From Chitinophagaceae bacterium (GTDB taxonomy: Bacteria; Bacteroidota; Bacteroidia; Chitinophagales; Chitinophagaceae), in NCBI GenBank assembly GCA_947372235.1, contig CANBSW010000021.1:1-39870 (forward strand): DNA of 39,870 nt. The letters are read 5' to 3'. The stretch's first letter is position 1, and each line of letters starts with the position of its first letter. The translations under genes and the position numbers were made by a program. Positions 28,460-38,761 of the stretch are shown here, piece by piece. The notes beneath the pieces were generated by a model. That model was given only the letters and a program-made list of their open reading frames with translations, ran no database searches and was not told the origin of the DNA.

Positions 28460-31042
28460 ATGAAAACAAAATGCTTTCTGCTGTCATGCACATGGCTATT
28501 GCTTGGGCAACTCTATGCACAAACTTTGGTTACAACGCAAAAAGCCGTCAACTCTTTTGCGATTGTCGGTACCACAGCAGCAACGCCTATTCTGGTAGAT
28601 TCGAATGATCATTGGCTGGTACAAAAAGCAGCTTCATTTTTACAATCAGATATAGAAAGTGTAACGGGTAAAAAACCTGTGCTCATTAATAAGACAGGGA
28701 GTGAAAAAAATATTATCCTTATTGGCTCTATTGATCAATCGCCCCTGATCGCATCACTCATCAAAAACAAAAAAATAAAAGTTGACAGTATTACCGGAAA
28801 ATGGGAAGCTGGTCTTACACAAATCGTAAACAATCCATTTCCGGGAGTAGACAAAGCATTGGTAATAACCGGCAGCGACAGAAGAGGAACTGCATTTGGT
28901 GTTTTTGAATTATCGAAACAGATCGGTGTATCGCCATGGTACTGGTGGGCGGATGTTCCGGTGAAAAAGAAAAAGGAATTGTATGTATCAAATACCATTC
29001 ACCTGCAGGACAGACCCATGGTAAAATACCGTGGCATTTTTATTAATGACGAAGCGCCTGCATTCTCCGGCTGGACAAAAGAAAAATTCGGCGGCGTAAA
29101 CCATCTTGTTTACGAAAAAGTATTTGAATTGTTACTTCGGTTAAAATCAAATTATTTATGGCCTGCCATGTGGGGCAATGCATTTGCTGATGATGATACA
29201 TTGAATCCTGTAATGGCAGATAAATATGGTATCGTGATCAGCAACTCACATCATGAACCCATGCTTCGCGCGCAACAGGAATGGAAACGATATGGCAAAG
29301 GAGCCTGGAACTATCAAACTAACGATACAGTTTTAAGAAGTTTCTGGAAAAAGGGAATTGAAAATATGGGCAGCCATGAAAGTGTTGTAAGCATTGGCAT
29401 GCGTGGAGACGGTGATATGCCGATGACGCAGGGAAGTAATATTGCATTGCTTGAAAAGATTGTTGCTGATCAAAGAAAAATTATTGCAGACGTAACAGGC
29501 AAACCTGCATCAGCCACACCGCAATCATGGGCATTGTATAAAGAAGTGCAGGACTATTATGATAAAGGGATGCGCGTTCCGGATGATGTTACTTTGTTAT
29601 TATGCGATGACAACTGGGGCAACCTTCGCAAACTTCCCAAACTAACTGATCCACCCCGGAAAGGTGGCTATGGCATTTATTATCATTTTGATTACGTGGG
29701 TGGGCCGAGAAATTATAAATGGCTCAATACAAATCCGATTCCCCGTGTTTGGGAACAGATGCATTTAGCTTACGAATATAATGTACGAGATATTTGGGTG
29801 GTGAATGTGGGTGATATCAAACCCATGGAATTTCCCATCTCCTTTTTTCTCGATTATGCCTGGAACCCAACAAGGATAGGACCCGCAGATCTTCAGCATT
29901 ATACGGAGAAATGGGCGGCTGATCAGTTTGGAAGTAAGTATGCTGTTGAAATTGCTGATATTATTTCAAAGTACAGCAAATACAATGGAAGGCGGAAACC
30001 GGAGTTGCTGGATGCAAACACTTATAGTACAGAGAATTATAGTGAATCTGCAATGGTTATGCTTGACTTTCAGAATCTTTTAAAAAGAGCTGAACAAATA
30101 AATCAATCATTACCTATTGAATATAGAGATGCATTTTTTGAATTGGTGTTTCACCCAATAAAAGCCTGTTCTAATTTGCAAGACTTATATACAGCAGTTG
30201 CTTATAACAAAATGTATGCATTGAAAAATTCACCTGTTGCCAACAGTTATGCAGAGAATGCAAAACTTTTTTATATAAAAGATTCCCTGATTTCCATTGA
30301 ATACAATCATATAGCAAACGGGAAATGGAATCACATGATGGATCAAACACATATTGGGTACACTTATTGGCAGCAACCACCTGTAAACCATATGCCGGCA
30401 GTACAATATGTTACTGTTGATCCTTCGAAGGAAAAAAGATTTTTTACAGAAACTGTATCAGATACAGAGACAGTAGCAGATGAAGGGCCTAACCCTGTTA
30501 AAGGCAATGCATTCGTTGAGCAGAATAAATATATTTCGATAGATGCGGATCATTACACAAAAGTTATTAATGCGAATAACATCAAATGGCAGGTCTTACC
30601 AGATCATGGTCGAACAGGAAGTGCAATAACAATGATGCCGGTTGCTGCTGCTGCACAAACACCCGGTAACCAATCGCCGCATCTTGAATATGATATATAT
30701 GTATATGATACAGGAACTGTAAAACTACAGACATATTTCTCCCCTACTTTAAATTTCAACAATGATGAAGGTTTGAAATATGCGATATCAATAGACAATG
30801 AGGCACCTCAAATAGTTGTGATCAATAAAGAGGATAACAACACACGTGTATGGGAAGGATGGGTTGCGAATAATATTATTATTAAAACAACCACACATAA
30901 GCTGACAACAGGAGGCAAACACACGATCAAATACTGGATGGTGAGTCCGGCTGTTGTGCTGCAAAAAATAGTGGGCGACATGGGTGGTGTTAAACCAAGT
31001 TATTTGGGACCGCCGGAAACCAGATCCACCAGATCAAAATAA
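28460..31042 (+). CDS. GH115 xylan alpha-1,2-glucuronidase
   Basis: GSDRRGTAFGVFELSKQIGVSPWYWWADVPVKKKKELYV, MVKYRGIFINDEAPAFSGWTKEKFGGVNHLVYEKVFELLLRLKSNYLWPAMWGNAFADDD. Confidence 0.95.
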   Translation: MKTKCFLLSCTWLLLGQLYAQTLVTTQKAVNSFAIVGTTAATPILVDSNDHWLVQKAASFLQSDIESVTGKKPVLINKTGSEKNIILIGSIDQSPLIASLIKNKKIKVDSITGKWEAGLTQIVNNPFPGVDKALVITGSDRRGTAFGVFELSKQIGVSPWYWWADVPVKKKKELYVSNTIHLQDRPMVKYRGIFINDEAPAFSGWTKEKFGGVNHLVYEKVFELLLRLKSNYLWPAMWGNAFADDDTLNPVMADKYGIVISNSHHEPMLRAQQEWKRYGKGAWNYQTNDTVLRSFWKKGIENMGSHESVVSIGMRGDGDMPMTQGSNIALLEKIVADQRKIIADVTGKPASATPQSWALYKEVQDYYDKGMRVPDDVTLLLCDDNWGNLRKLPKLTDPPRKGGYGIYYHFDYVGGPRNYKWLNTNPIPRVWEQMHLAYEYNVRDIWVVNVGDIKPMEFPISFFLDYAWNPTRIGPADLQHYTEKWAADQFGSKYAVEIADIISKYSKYNGRRKPELLDANTYSTENYSESAMVMLDFQNLLKRAEQINQSLPIEYRDAFFELVFHPIKACSNLQDLYTAVAYNKMYALKNSPVANSYAENAKLFYIKDSLISIEYNHIANGKWNHMMDQTHIGYTYWQQPPVNHMPAVQYVTVDPSKEKRFFTETVSDTETVADEGPNPVKGNAFVEQNKYISIDADHYTKVINANNIKWQVLPDHGRTGSAITMMPVAAAAQTPGNQSPHLEYDIYVYDTGTVKLQTYFSPTLNFNNDEGLKYAISIDNEAPQIVVINKEDNNTRVWEGWVANNIIIKTTTHKLTTGGKHTIKYWMVSPAVVLQKIVGDMGGVKPSYLGPPETRSTRSK

Positions 31043-31081
31043 AACATACCAATAAACCATTAAACCAATAAACCCATTGCC

Positions 31082-32128
31082 ATGCGATCAAAGATATTTT
31101 CAGCAGCCCTGCTTTTAATTGCAGCCACTGTTACTGCACAGGAAAAAGGTACTTTGAAAAAAACACCCATTTCACAACCTTTGGTAAAACACATTTTCAC
31201 TGCCGATCCATCCGCACATGTATTTAACGGAAAGATCTATGTATATCCTTCACATGATTTTGAAGCCGGTATCAAAGAAGATGATCTCGGCAGCCATTTT
31301 GCCATGCGCGATTATCATATCCTTTCCATGGATTCTGTTGGCGGAAAAGTAACGGATAACGGAATTGCATTGGATATCAAAAATGTAGCCTGGGCCGGCA
31401 GACAAATGTGGGCGCCTGATGCAGCATTTAAAAATGGAACCTATTATTTATACTTTCCTGCAAAAGACAAATCAGATGTATTTCATATCGGCGTAGCCAG
31501 CAGCAAAAACCCTGCAGGGCCTTTTACGGCTGAGAAAGAGCCCATCAAAGGAAGTTTCAGTATTGATCCCTGTGTGTTTAAAGATGATAATGGCAGTTAC
31601 TATATGTACTTCGGTGGCATCTGGGGCGGACAATTACAAAAATGGACAACCGGCAAATACATAGCAGATGCTCAACTCCGCAAACCCAATGAGGAAGCCA
31701 TTCTTCCACGTGTTGCCAAACTGGGGGCAGATATGAAAAGCTTTACAGAAGAGCCCAGAAATATTAAAATTGTAGATAGCAATGGAAAATTATTTCTCGA
31801 ATCGAATAATGACAAGCGTTTCTTCGAAGCAGCATGGATGCATAAATACAAAGGAAAATATTATTTCTCTTACTCAACAGGCGACACACATAATATCTGT
31901 TACGCTGTTGGTGATAATCCTTACGGCCCATTTACTTATAAAGGAGTAGTTTTAAAACCTGTAGAAGGCTGGACCAACCACCATTCAATTATAGAAGTAA
32001 AAGGCAAATGGTATCTGTTTTATCATGATGTTCAGATCTCAGGCAAAACACATTTACGAAATGTAAAAGTAACCGAATTGAAATATAATACAGACGGCAC
32101 CATCATTCCAATTGAAGCATATAAATAA
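31082..32128 (+). CDS. GH43-family beta-xylosidase/alpha-L-arabinofuranosidase
   Basis: FTADPSAHVFNGKIYVYPSHDFEAG, MWAPDAAFKNGTYYLYFPA, SIDPCVFKDDNGSYYMYFGG, FEAAWMHKYKGKYYFSYSTGDTHNICYA. Confidence 0.93.
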   Translation: MRSKIFSAALLLIAATVTAQEKGTLKKTPISQPLVKHIFTADPSAHVFNGKIYVYPSHDFEAGIKEDDLGSHFAMRDYHILSMDSVGGKVTDNGIALDIKNVAWAGRQMWAPDAAFKNGTYYLYFPAKDKSDVFHIGVASSKNPAGPFTAEKEPIKGSFSIDPCVFKDDNGSYYMYFGGIWGGQLQKWTTGKYIADAQLRKPNEEAILPRVAKLGADMKSFTEEPRNIKIVDSNGKLFLESNNDKRFFEAAWMHKYKGKYYFSYSTGDTHNICYAVGDNPYGPFTYKGVVLKPVEGWTNHHSIIEVKGKWYLFYHDVQISGKTHLRNVKVTELKYNTDGTIIPIEAYK

Positions 32129-32154
32129 AATAACCACGCTTATAATCCAGTAAC

Positions 32155-33693
32155 ATGAAAAAAGTTTTCTTACCCTTATTCGTTTTATTCTCATTCGCAG
32201 CAAACGCGCAAAATGAAATTTCTTTGCGTGCTGATAAAGGAACAGAGATCATCAATAAAAATATCTACGGTCATTTTGCCGAACACCTTGGTCATTGTAT
32301 TTATGGTGGCTTGTATGTGGGTGATAACAACAAGAAGATTCCTAATAAAGACGGCATCCGTTTGGATGTGATCTCCGCATTGAAGAAATTGAAAGTGCCG
32401 GTGCTTCGCTGGCCGGGAGGTTGTTTTGCAGATACGTACCATTGGAAAGATGGGATTGGTCCGAAAGATAAAAGACCCTCCATGTTAAATGTTTGGTGGG
32501 GCAATGTAAAAGAAGATAACAGCTTTGGCACCAACGAGTTTTTAAATATGTGTGAAGTACTAGGTGCAGAACCTTATTTAAGCGGTAATGTAGGAAGCGG
32601 TACCCCACAGGAATTATCTGATTGGGTTAAATACACCGTTCACCCTAATAATAGCAGCCCGATGCCCGACCTTCGCCAGCAAAACGGCCGCGCCAATCCA
32701 TGGCATGTAAAATATTGGGGTATTGGTAATGAAGCATGGGGTTGTGGCGGTAATATGAAACCGGAATATTATGCAAACATCTACCGTCAGTATGTAACAT
32801 TTATGACCAATGGGGATCCGAAAGAAAAACTATTCCGCATCGCATCCGGCGCCAGTGATGCAGATTATAACTGGACAGAAGTATTGATGCGCGATATTCC
32901 ACACAATATGCTGGATGCAGTTGGTGTACACCACTATTCTGTAATTAACTGGAATAAAAAAGGACCTGCTACTACTTTCTCAGAAGAAGAATATTATACC
33001 ACCATGCAACGTGCATTGGAAATGGAAGAACTGGTTACAAAGCATAGTGCCGTAATGGATAAATATGATCCTAAAAAAAGAGTGGCGATGGTAGTGGATG
33101 AATGGGGGGGGTGGTATGATGTAGAACCGGGCACTAACGGCGCATTTTTATATCAACAAAATACCATGCGCGATGCTATGATCGCAGGCACTACATTGAA
33201 TATTTTTAATAATCATTGTGATCGTGTTAAGATGGCAAACCTTGCACAGATCATCAACGTACTGCAAGCAGTGATCTTAACGGATGAAGAAAAAATGATC
33301 CTGACCCCTACTTATCATGTAATGGAAATGTACAATGTGCACCAGGATGCAACCATGCTGCCATTAACGGTTACCAGTGCCGATTATAAAATGGGGAAAG
33401 AAAAATTAAAAGCCATTTCTGCTTCAGCATCTAAAGACAAGAATGGGCTTACCCATATTTCATTGGTAAACATTGACTATTCAAAAGAACAGGAAGTTTC
33501 TATTAATGTGAGTGGAGCTAATTATTCAAATGTTACCGGAAGAATTTTATCATCCAACAAAATTCAGAACTACAACAGTTTTGAAAACCCTGATAAAATA
33601 AAACCGGCATCTTTCAATGGTGCAGAACTAAAAGGCTCAACCCTGAAAGTAAAACTGCCTCCGTTTTCTGTAGTGGTATTAGAATTGAAATAA
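32155..33693 (+). CDS. GH51-family alpha-L-arabinofuranosidase, secreted
   Basis: INKNIYGHFAEHLGHCIYGGLYVG, VPVLRWPGGCFADTYHWKDGIGP, YWGIGNEAWGCGGNM (acid/base Glu), VVDEWGGWYDVEPG (nucleophile Glu). Confidence 0.97.
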   Translation: MKKVFLPLFVLFSFAANAQNEISLRADKGTEIINKNIYGHFAEHLGHCIYGGLYVGDNNKKIPNKDGIRLDVISALKKLKVPVLRWPGGCFADTYHWKDGIGPKDKRPSMLNVWWGNVKEDNSFGTNEFLNMCEVLGAEPYLSGNVGSGTPQELSDWVKYTVHPNNSSPMPDLRQQNGRANPWHVKYWGIGNEAWGCGGNMKPEYYANIYRQYVTFMTNGDPKEKLFRIASGASDADYNWTEVLMRDIPHNMLDAVGVHHYSVINWNKKGPATTFSEEEYYTTMQRALEMEELVTKHSAVMDKYDPKKRVAMVVDEWGGWYDVEPGTNGAFLYQQNTMRDAMIAGTTLNIFNNHCDRVKMANLAQIINVLQAVILTDEEKMILTPTYHVMEMYNVHQDATMLPLTVTSADYKMGKEKLKAISASASKDKNGLTHISLVNIDYSKEQEVSINVSGANYSNVTGRILSSNKIQNYNSFENPDKIKPASFNGAELKGSTLKVKLPPFSVVVLELK

Positions 33694-33717
33694 CCCTTTA
33701 TGTTCCACTGCGCCTTT

Positions 33718-33756
33718 GTGACTTTGTGGTTCAAATATTCGTAACCACAAAGTCAC
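33718..33756. repeat. Intergenic hairpin, 14-bp perfect stem, just 3' of GH51
   Basis: gtgactttgtggtt (33718-33731) / aaccacaaagtcac (33743-33756); ctttgtga/ctttgtgg octamer units. Confidence 0.92.
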
Positions 33757-33828
33757 CAAGCTCGAAGAGGCACTAAGAGATTTTTATTATCGGGATTGCC
33801 GAGAAACATTGAATTTAAATTATTGATC

Positions 33829-36468
33829 ATGAATAAACGATTTGCCATATCAAGAGCGTTATTATCGATTGCTGTTTGTTTGCTAACAATAGCAAGCAAT
33901 GCGCAAACAGATATCAGCAAAATGCCTTTTTCTAATTACAACTTATCTTTCGATCAAAGGGTAACTGATCTGGTAAGCCGTTTAACACTCGAAGAAAAAG
34001 TTGCACAGATGCTTAATGTGGCGCCGGCCATCCCAAGGCTTGGCGTGCCTGCCTATGATTGGTGGAATGAAGTATTACATGGCGTAGCAAGAACACCTTT
34101 TAAAGTAACCGTATATCCTCAGGCAATTGCCATGGCAGCCACATTTGATACAAGTTCTCTTTTTACCATGGCAGATTTTTCAGCTATTGAAGGAAGAGCT
34201 GTTCACAACAAAGCAATAAGACTGGGAAGAGCCAATGAAAGATATTTAGGTCTTACTTACTGGACACCCAATATCAATATCTTCCGCGATCCACGTTGGG
34301 GAAGAGGACAGGAAACTTATGGAGAAGATCCTTTCTTAACTGCCATGCTCGGAAAAGCTTTTGTACATGGTTTACAAGGCGACGATCCTAAATATTTAAA
34401 GGCAGCGGCATGTGCCAAACACTACGCCATTCACAGTGGTCCAGAACCATCACGACATGTATTCAATGCTGTAACCAGTGATTATGATTTATGGAATACT
34501 TATTTACCTGCATTTAAAGAACTGGTGGTAAATGCAAAAGTGGCAGGTGTAATGTGCGCATACAATGCTTATCAAACCCAACCTTGTTGCGGAAATGATA
34601 TGTTGATGACAAATATCCTTCGCAACCAATGGCAGTTTACAGGTTATGTAACTTCTGATTGCGGAGCGATTGATGATTTTTACAGAAACCACAAAACACA
34701 TCCCGATGCAGTAAGCGCTTCAGCCGATGCTGTTTTACACGGAACCGATATTGATTGTGGTAACGCCGCTTTTAAAGCATTGGTTGAAGCAGTAAAACAG
34801 GGAAAGATCACAGAAAAGCAAATTGATGTTTCTGTTAAAAGATTATTCAGTATACGTTTCCGGTTAGGTATGTTCGATCCTGAATCAATGGTAAAATATG
34901 CGCAGACATCGGAAAATGAACTGGAAAGTCCGGCACACAAAGCACATTCATTAAAAATGGCACAGCAGTCTATTGTATTATTAAAAAACACCAACAACAC
35001 TTTACCACTCAGTAAAAAAATAAAAAAGATCGCAATCCTAGGTCCGAATGCTGATAATGCCATCTCCGTTCTCGGCAATTACAACGGAACACCTTCTGAA
35101 ATTGTAACTCCCTTACAAGGCATTAAAAACAAACTGGGCAAAGATGTAGAAGTAGTGTATGAAAAGGCAGTGAATTACACCAACGATACTTTACTGGTTT
35201 ATAAAGATTTAAAGAATCAATACACCATCAATGGCAAGCAGGGTTTTAAAGCAGAATACTTTACTAATAAAGACCTGAAAGGTGATCCTGAAATTGTACA
35301 AACAGAAACAATCGTAGATCATAACTGGCAGGAAGGTGAAGCAGTTGTGGGGAAGATAATGGCTACTAATTTCTCTGCCCGTTACACCACAGAATTTAAA
35401 GCCGATCAGGATGGTGAAACCACTTTTGAAGTAGAAGGCGATGATGGTTATCGTTTTTTAGTAGATGATAAAGAAGTGATCAATGCATGGTTAAGAAACC
35501 GTTTTGGTGCAAGAACTTATCGCCTCAAAACAGAAAAAAACAAAACTTATAAACTCACACTCGAATATTACCAGGCCGAAGGCAAAGCCACCGTTCGTTT
35601 ACGCGCCGGAAATTTCGAGAAAACAGATCTCTCTGCATTATCCAATCGTTTAAAAGATGCAGATGTTATTTTGTTTGTTGGCGGTATCTCACCTCAACTG
35701 GAAGGAGAAGAAATGCGTGTGAACAATCCGGGGTTTGATGGAGGCGACAGAACTTCCATCCAACTGCCAGCCGTTCAAACAGAAGCCATGAAAGCATTAC
35801 GCGCAACAGGAAAACCCGTTGTGTTTGTAATGATGACAGGTAGCGCTCTTGCCATCACCAATGAAGATGCTACTGTTCCTGCAATTATTAATGCATGGTA
35901 TGGCGGACAATCAGCAGGTACAGCCATTGCTGATGTATTGTTTGGTGATTATAATCCTGCCGGACGTTTACCGGTTACCTTTTACAAAAGCGATAAAGAC
36001 CTTCCGGATTTTAATGACTACTCAATGGAGAACCGCACTTACCGATATTTTAAAGGAACCCCTCTATACCCTTTTGGATATGGATTAAGCTATACCAACT
36101 TTTCATATTCCGATATAACAGTTCCTACAGCAATCAATAGCAATAAGAAAATAGTGATCAGTGTAAAAGTTACCAATACAGGCAAAAGAGATGGAGATGA
36201 AGTGGTACAATTATATATTTCCCCTTCTAAAACGTCAGATCCATTGATCCGTTCATTAAAAGGATTCAAACGGATTTCACTGAAAGCAGGAGAAGGCAAA
36301 TTGGTTACATTCAGTTTATCGCCACAGGATTTTTCAGTAAATGATACTGCAGGCAAAACAAAATTAATGACAGGCAAAGCAATCATCAGCATTGGCGGTG
36401 GTCAACCGGATACACAACTGAAAACCAGTTCAAACTTTTTAAAGAAAGAGGTTTTAGTAAGTAAATAA
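33829..36468 (+). CDS. GH3-family beta-xylosidase-like enzyme with inserted PA14-like domain
   Basis: WWNEVLHGVAR, DPRWGRGQETYGEDPFLTAMLG, GYVTSDCGAIDDFY (nucleophile Asp), PA14-like GFKAEYFTNKDLKGDP...FEVEGDDGYRFLVDDKEVINAW, C-terminal fibronectin-III-like. Start placed at MNKRFAIS (33829). Confidence 0.95.
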   Translation: MNKRFAISRALLSIAVCLLTIASNAQTDISKMPFSNYNLSFDQRVTDLVSRLTLEEKVAQMLNVAPAIPRLGVPAYDWWNEVLHGVARTPFKVTVYPQAIAMAATFDTSSLFTMADFSAIEGRAVHNKAIRLGRANERYLGLTYWTPNINIFRDPRWGRGQETYGEDPFLTAMLGKAFVHGLQGDDPKYLKAAACAKHYAIHSGPEPSRHVFNAVTSDYDLWNTYLPAFKELVVNAKVAGVMCAYNAYQTQPCCGNDMLMTNILRNQWQFTGYVTSDCGAIDDFYRNHKTHPDAVSASADAVLHGTDIDCGNAAFKALVEAVKQGKITEKQIDVSVKRLFSIRFRLGMFDPESMVKYAQTSENELESPAHKAHSLKMAQQSIVLLKNTNNTLPLSKKIKKIAILGPNADNAISVLGNYNGTPSEIVTPLQGIKNKLGKDVEVVYEKAVNYTNDTLLVYKDLKNQYTINGKQGFKAEYFTNKDLKGDPEIVQTETIVDHNWQEGEAVVGKIMATNFSARYTTEFKADQDGETTFEVEGDDGYRFLVDDKEVINAWLRNRFGARTYRLKTEKNKTYKLTLEYYQAEGKATVRLRAGNFEKTDLSALSNRLKDADVILFVGGISPQLEGEEMRVNNPGFDGGDRTSIQLPAVQTEAMKALRATGKPVVFVMMTGSALAITNEDATVPAIINAWYGGQSAGTAIADVLFGDYNPAGRLPVTFYKSDKDLPDFNDYSMENRTYRYFKGTPLYPFGYGLSYTNFSYSDITVPTAINSNKKIVISVKVTNTGKRDGDEVVQLYISPSKTSDPLIRSLKGFKRISLKAGEGKLVTFSLSPQDFSVNDTAGKTKLMTGKAIISIGGGQPDTQLKTSSNFLKKEVLVSK

Positions 36469-36476
36469 TTTACAAC

Positions 36477-37571
36477 ATGAAAATAATATTGTTGTTATCA
36501 ACCTGCTTAATGACATCATTGGTTATTGGCTTTTCACAGGAAGCGCCAAGGGTTGATATTCCTGGTTCCCAGGTATTGAAACTAACCTCCCAAATCGTGA
36601 AAGGTCAGGAATATGAATTGGATATACTGTTACCGGGGGGATACAAAAACAGTAACAAAAAATATCCGGTACTATATCTGATGGATTCACAATGGGATTT
36701 CCCTCTTGCCAAATCTTTGTACGGGCAACATTATTTTGACGGTTTTATTCCCGAAATGATTATTGTAGGAATTACCTGGGGTGGTGTGAATCCGAATCCG
36801 GATAGCCTGCGTGCAAGGGACTATACACCCACCAATGAAAAAAGATTACCACAAAGTGGGGGTGCTGAAAAGTTTCTTTCCTTTATTCAATCAGAACTAT
36901 TCCCTTTTATCCAGTCTAAATACAAAACAGATACAACGGATAGAATTTTGATGGGCTGTTCATTAGGTGGATTATTTGCCATTTACACACTTTTTACTCA
37001 CCCGAATATGTTTAAAAGTTATATCGCCGCCAGCCCTGCTTATGGATGGGATGGAGAAGTATTGTATAAATATGAGAAAGCATATTTTGAAAGAAAATCC
37101 ACATTACCTGCAAAGCTTTATATGACCATCGGAGAAGTGGAACGTGGTGTTCCCGGTTTTCAAAAGTTAAGCAGCCATTTAACAGGCCGTAATTACAAGA
37201 ACCTTCAGATAAGATCGAAAGTATTGGAAAACACCGGCCACTCCGGCACAAAAACAGAAGGCTTTGGCCGTGGTTTACAATTTGCTTATGAACGGACTTC
37301 ATTAAACCTGGATGCACCAATTCTAAATAAATACACCGGTAAATATCAAACCATCAACGGAAATACCATAGAAATAAAATTAGAAAACAACCGACTCAGC
37401 TGCTATCTTGGCCCTAATAATAAATATATTTTATTCGCAGCTACAGAAAAAGATTTTTATGCAACAAGCGAATTTTGCAATCTCCATTTTAGTAATAAAA
37501 ATGGAAAGACAGATGGGTTTCAATTTGACAGATACGGAAAAACAGAATTTGTGAAAAGAGTATCCTTATAA
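36477..37571 (+). CDS. CE1/enterochelin-esterase-like alpha/beta hydrolase with extra C-terminal domain, secreted
   Basis: ELDILLPGGYKNSNKKYPVLYLMDSQWDF, DRILMGCSLGGLFAIYTLF (GCSLGG nucleophile elbow), C-terminal LNKYTGKYQTINGNTIEIKLENNRLSCYLG resembling DUF3471. Confidence 0.85.
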   Translation: MKIILLLSTCLMTSLVIGFSQEAPRVDIPGSQVLKLTSQIVKGQEYELDILLPGGYKNSNKKYPVLYLMDSQWDFPLAKSLYGQHYFDGFIPEMIIVGITWGGVNPNPDSLRARDYTPTNEKRLPQSGGAEKFLSFIQSELFPFIQSKYKTDTTDRILMGCSLGGLFAIYTLFTHPNMFKSYIAASPAYGWDGEVLYKYEKAYFERKSTLPAKLYMTIGEVERGVPGFQKLSSHLTGRNYKNLQIRSKVLENTGHSGTKTEGFGRGLQFAYERTSLNLDAPILNKYTGKYQTINGNTIEIKLENNRLSCYLGPNNKYILFAATEKDFYATSEFCNLHFSNKNGKTDGFQFDRYGKTEFVKRVSL

Positions 37572-37603
37572 CAATCATTACACTGTTTTATAAAACAACT
37601 AAT

Positions 37604-38596
37604 ATGAAAAAGTTATTGTTGATTTTACTCGTGGCATGCGTCTCCGCATGTCAAACAAAGAAACCATACCCAACCATTGGTGAGATCGAACGACTGGATA
37701 CATCTCTTGACAGTATCATTTCTCCCAATGCAAAAGTCGAGATCATCGCAGATGGATTAGACTGGAGTGAAGGCCCTTTATGGCTTGAGAAAGAAAAGAT
37801 GTTGCTCTTCTCTGATGTACCAAGAGACACTATTTTTAAATGGACAGAAGAAAAAGGAAAAGAAGTTTACCTAACTCCTTCCGGCTATACAGATACAGTA
37901 AAACGTGGTGGCGAAATTGGTTCTAACGGATTAACATTGGACAATGAAGGCAATTTAATTCTTTGCCAATGCGGAAACCGGCAGATAGCAAGAATGGATG
38001 CACCACTTGCAAATCCTTCTCCCAAATATGCCAGCATCACAAATACTTATCTCGGTAAAAAATTCAATAGTCCTAATGATGTAATCGTTAACAGCAAAGG
38101 CGAAGTCTTCTTCACCGATCCGCCTTATGGATTGGAAAAGAAAATGGATGATCCTAAAAAAGAAATTCCATTTCAGGGCGTATATAAAGTTAAAAAAAAT
38201 GGTGAAGTAATATTATTAACTGATACACTTACCCGCCCTAACGGTATTGTATTGATGCCGGGAGAAAAAACATTACTGGTTGCAAACTCAGACCCAGCAA
38301 AGCCTAACTGGTATGCATTTGATATTAATAACGACAGTCTTTCAAACGGAAGAATATTTTACAGTTGTGCAGGGTATGACAAAAATCTGAAAGGATTGCC
38401 CGATGGCATGAAAGCAGACAAAGCAGGAAATCTTTTTGCTACCGGCCCCGGTGGTGTATGGATCTTTAACAAGAACGGAAAATTAGCAGGAAAAATAAAA
38501 GTGCCGGAAGCTACTTCCAATTGTGCTTTCTCTGCTGATGAAAAGACTTTGTATATTACCAATGATATGAATGTATTGAGAGTGAAATTAAGATAG
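37604..38596 (+). CDS. SMP-30/gluconolactonase/LRE-family protein, predicted lipoprotein
   Basis: MKKLLLILLVACVSACQTKK lipobox; IADGLDWSEGPLWLEKEKMLLFSDVPRDTIFKW, SNGLTLDNEGNLILCQCGNRQIARMD, FNSPNDVIVNSKGEVFFTDPPYGL. Confidence 0.95.
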   Translation: MKKLLLILLVACVSACQTKKPYPTIGEIERLDTSLDSIISPNAKVEIIADGLDWSEGPLWLEKEKMLLFSDVPRDTIFKWTEEKGKEVYLTPSGYTDTVKRGGEIGSNGLTLDNEGNLILCQCGNRQIARMDAPLANPSPKYASITNTYLGKKFNSPNDVIVNSKGEVFFTDPPYGLEKKMDDPKKEIPFQGVYKVKKNGEVILLTDTLTRPNGIVLMPGEKTLLVANSDPAKPNWYAFDINNDSLSNGRIFYSCAGYDKNLKGLPDGMKADKAGNLFATGPGGVWIFNKNGKLAGKIKVPEATSNCAFSADEKTLYITNDMNVLRVKLR

Positions 38597-38620
38597 TAGA
38601 AAACCTCTGCGCCTACTCCC

Positions 38621-38708
38621 CTTCTCATGTTCTCTGCGGTTGAGGGAGTTTGAAATTTGAAGATGACCGATAGTGCTAAATTTTTCCAACCGCAGAGAAC
38701 GAGAGAAG
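38621..38708. repeat. Intergenic hairpin (14-bp perfect core, ~22-bp total stem) just 3' of the SMP-30 gene
   Basis: cttctcatgttctctgcggttg (38621-38642) / caaccgcagagaacgagagaag (38687-38708); perfect core gttctctgcggttg/caaccgcagagaac. Confidence 0.92.
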
Positions 38709-38761
38709 CAGATGTTTCGCAGAGAAGAGAATAATTAGGCTAAACAAATAATACGCAAGCC

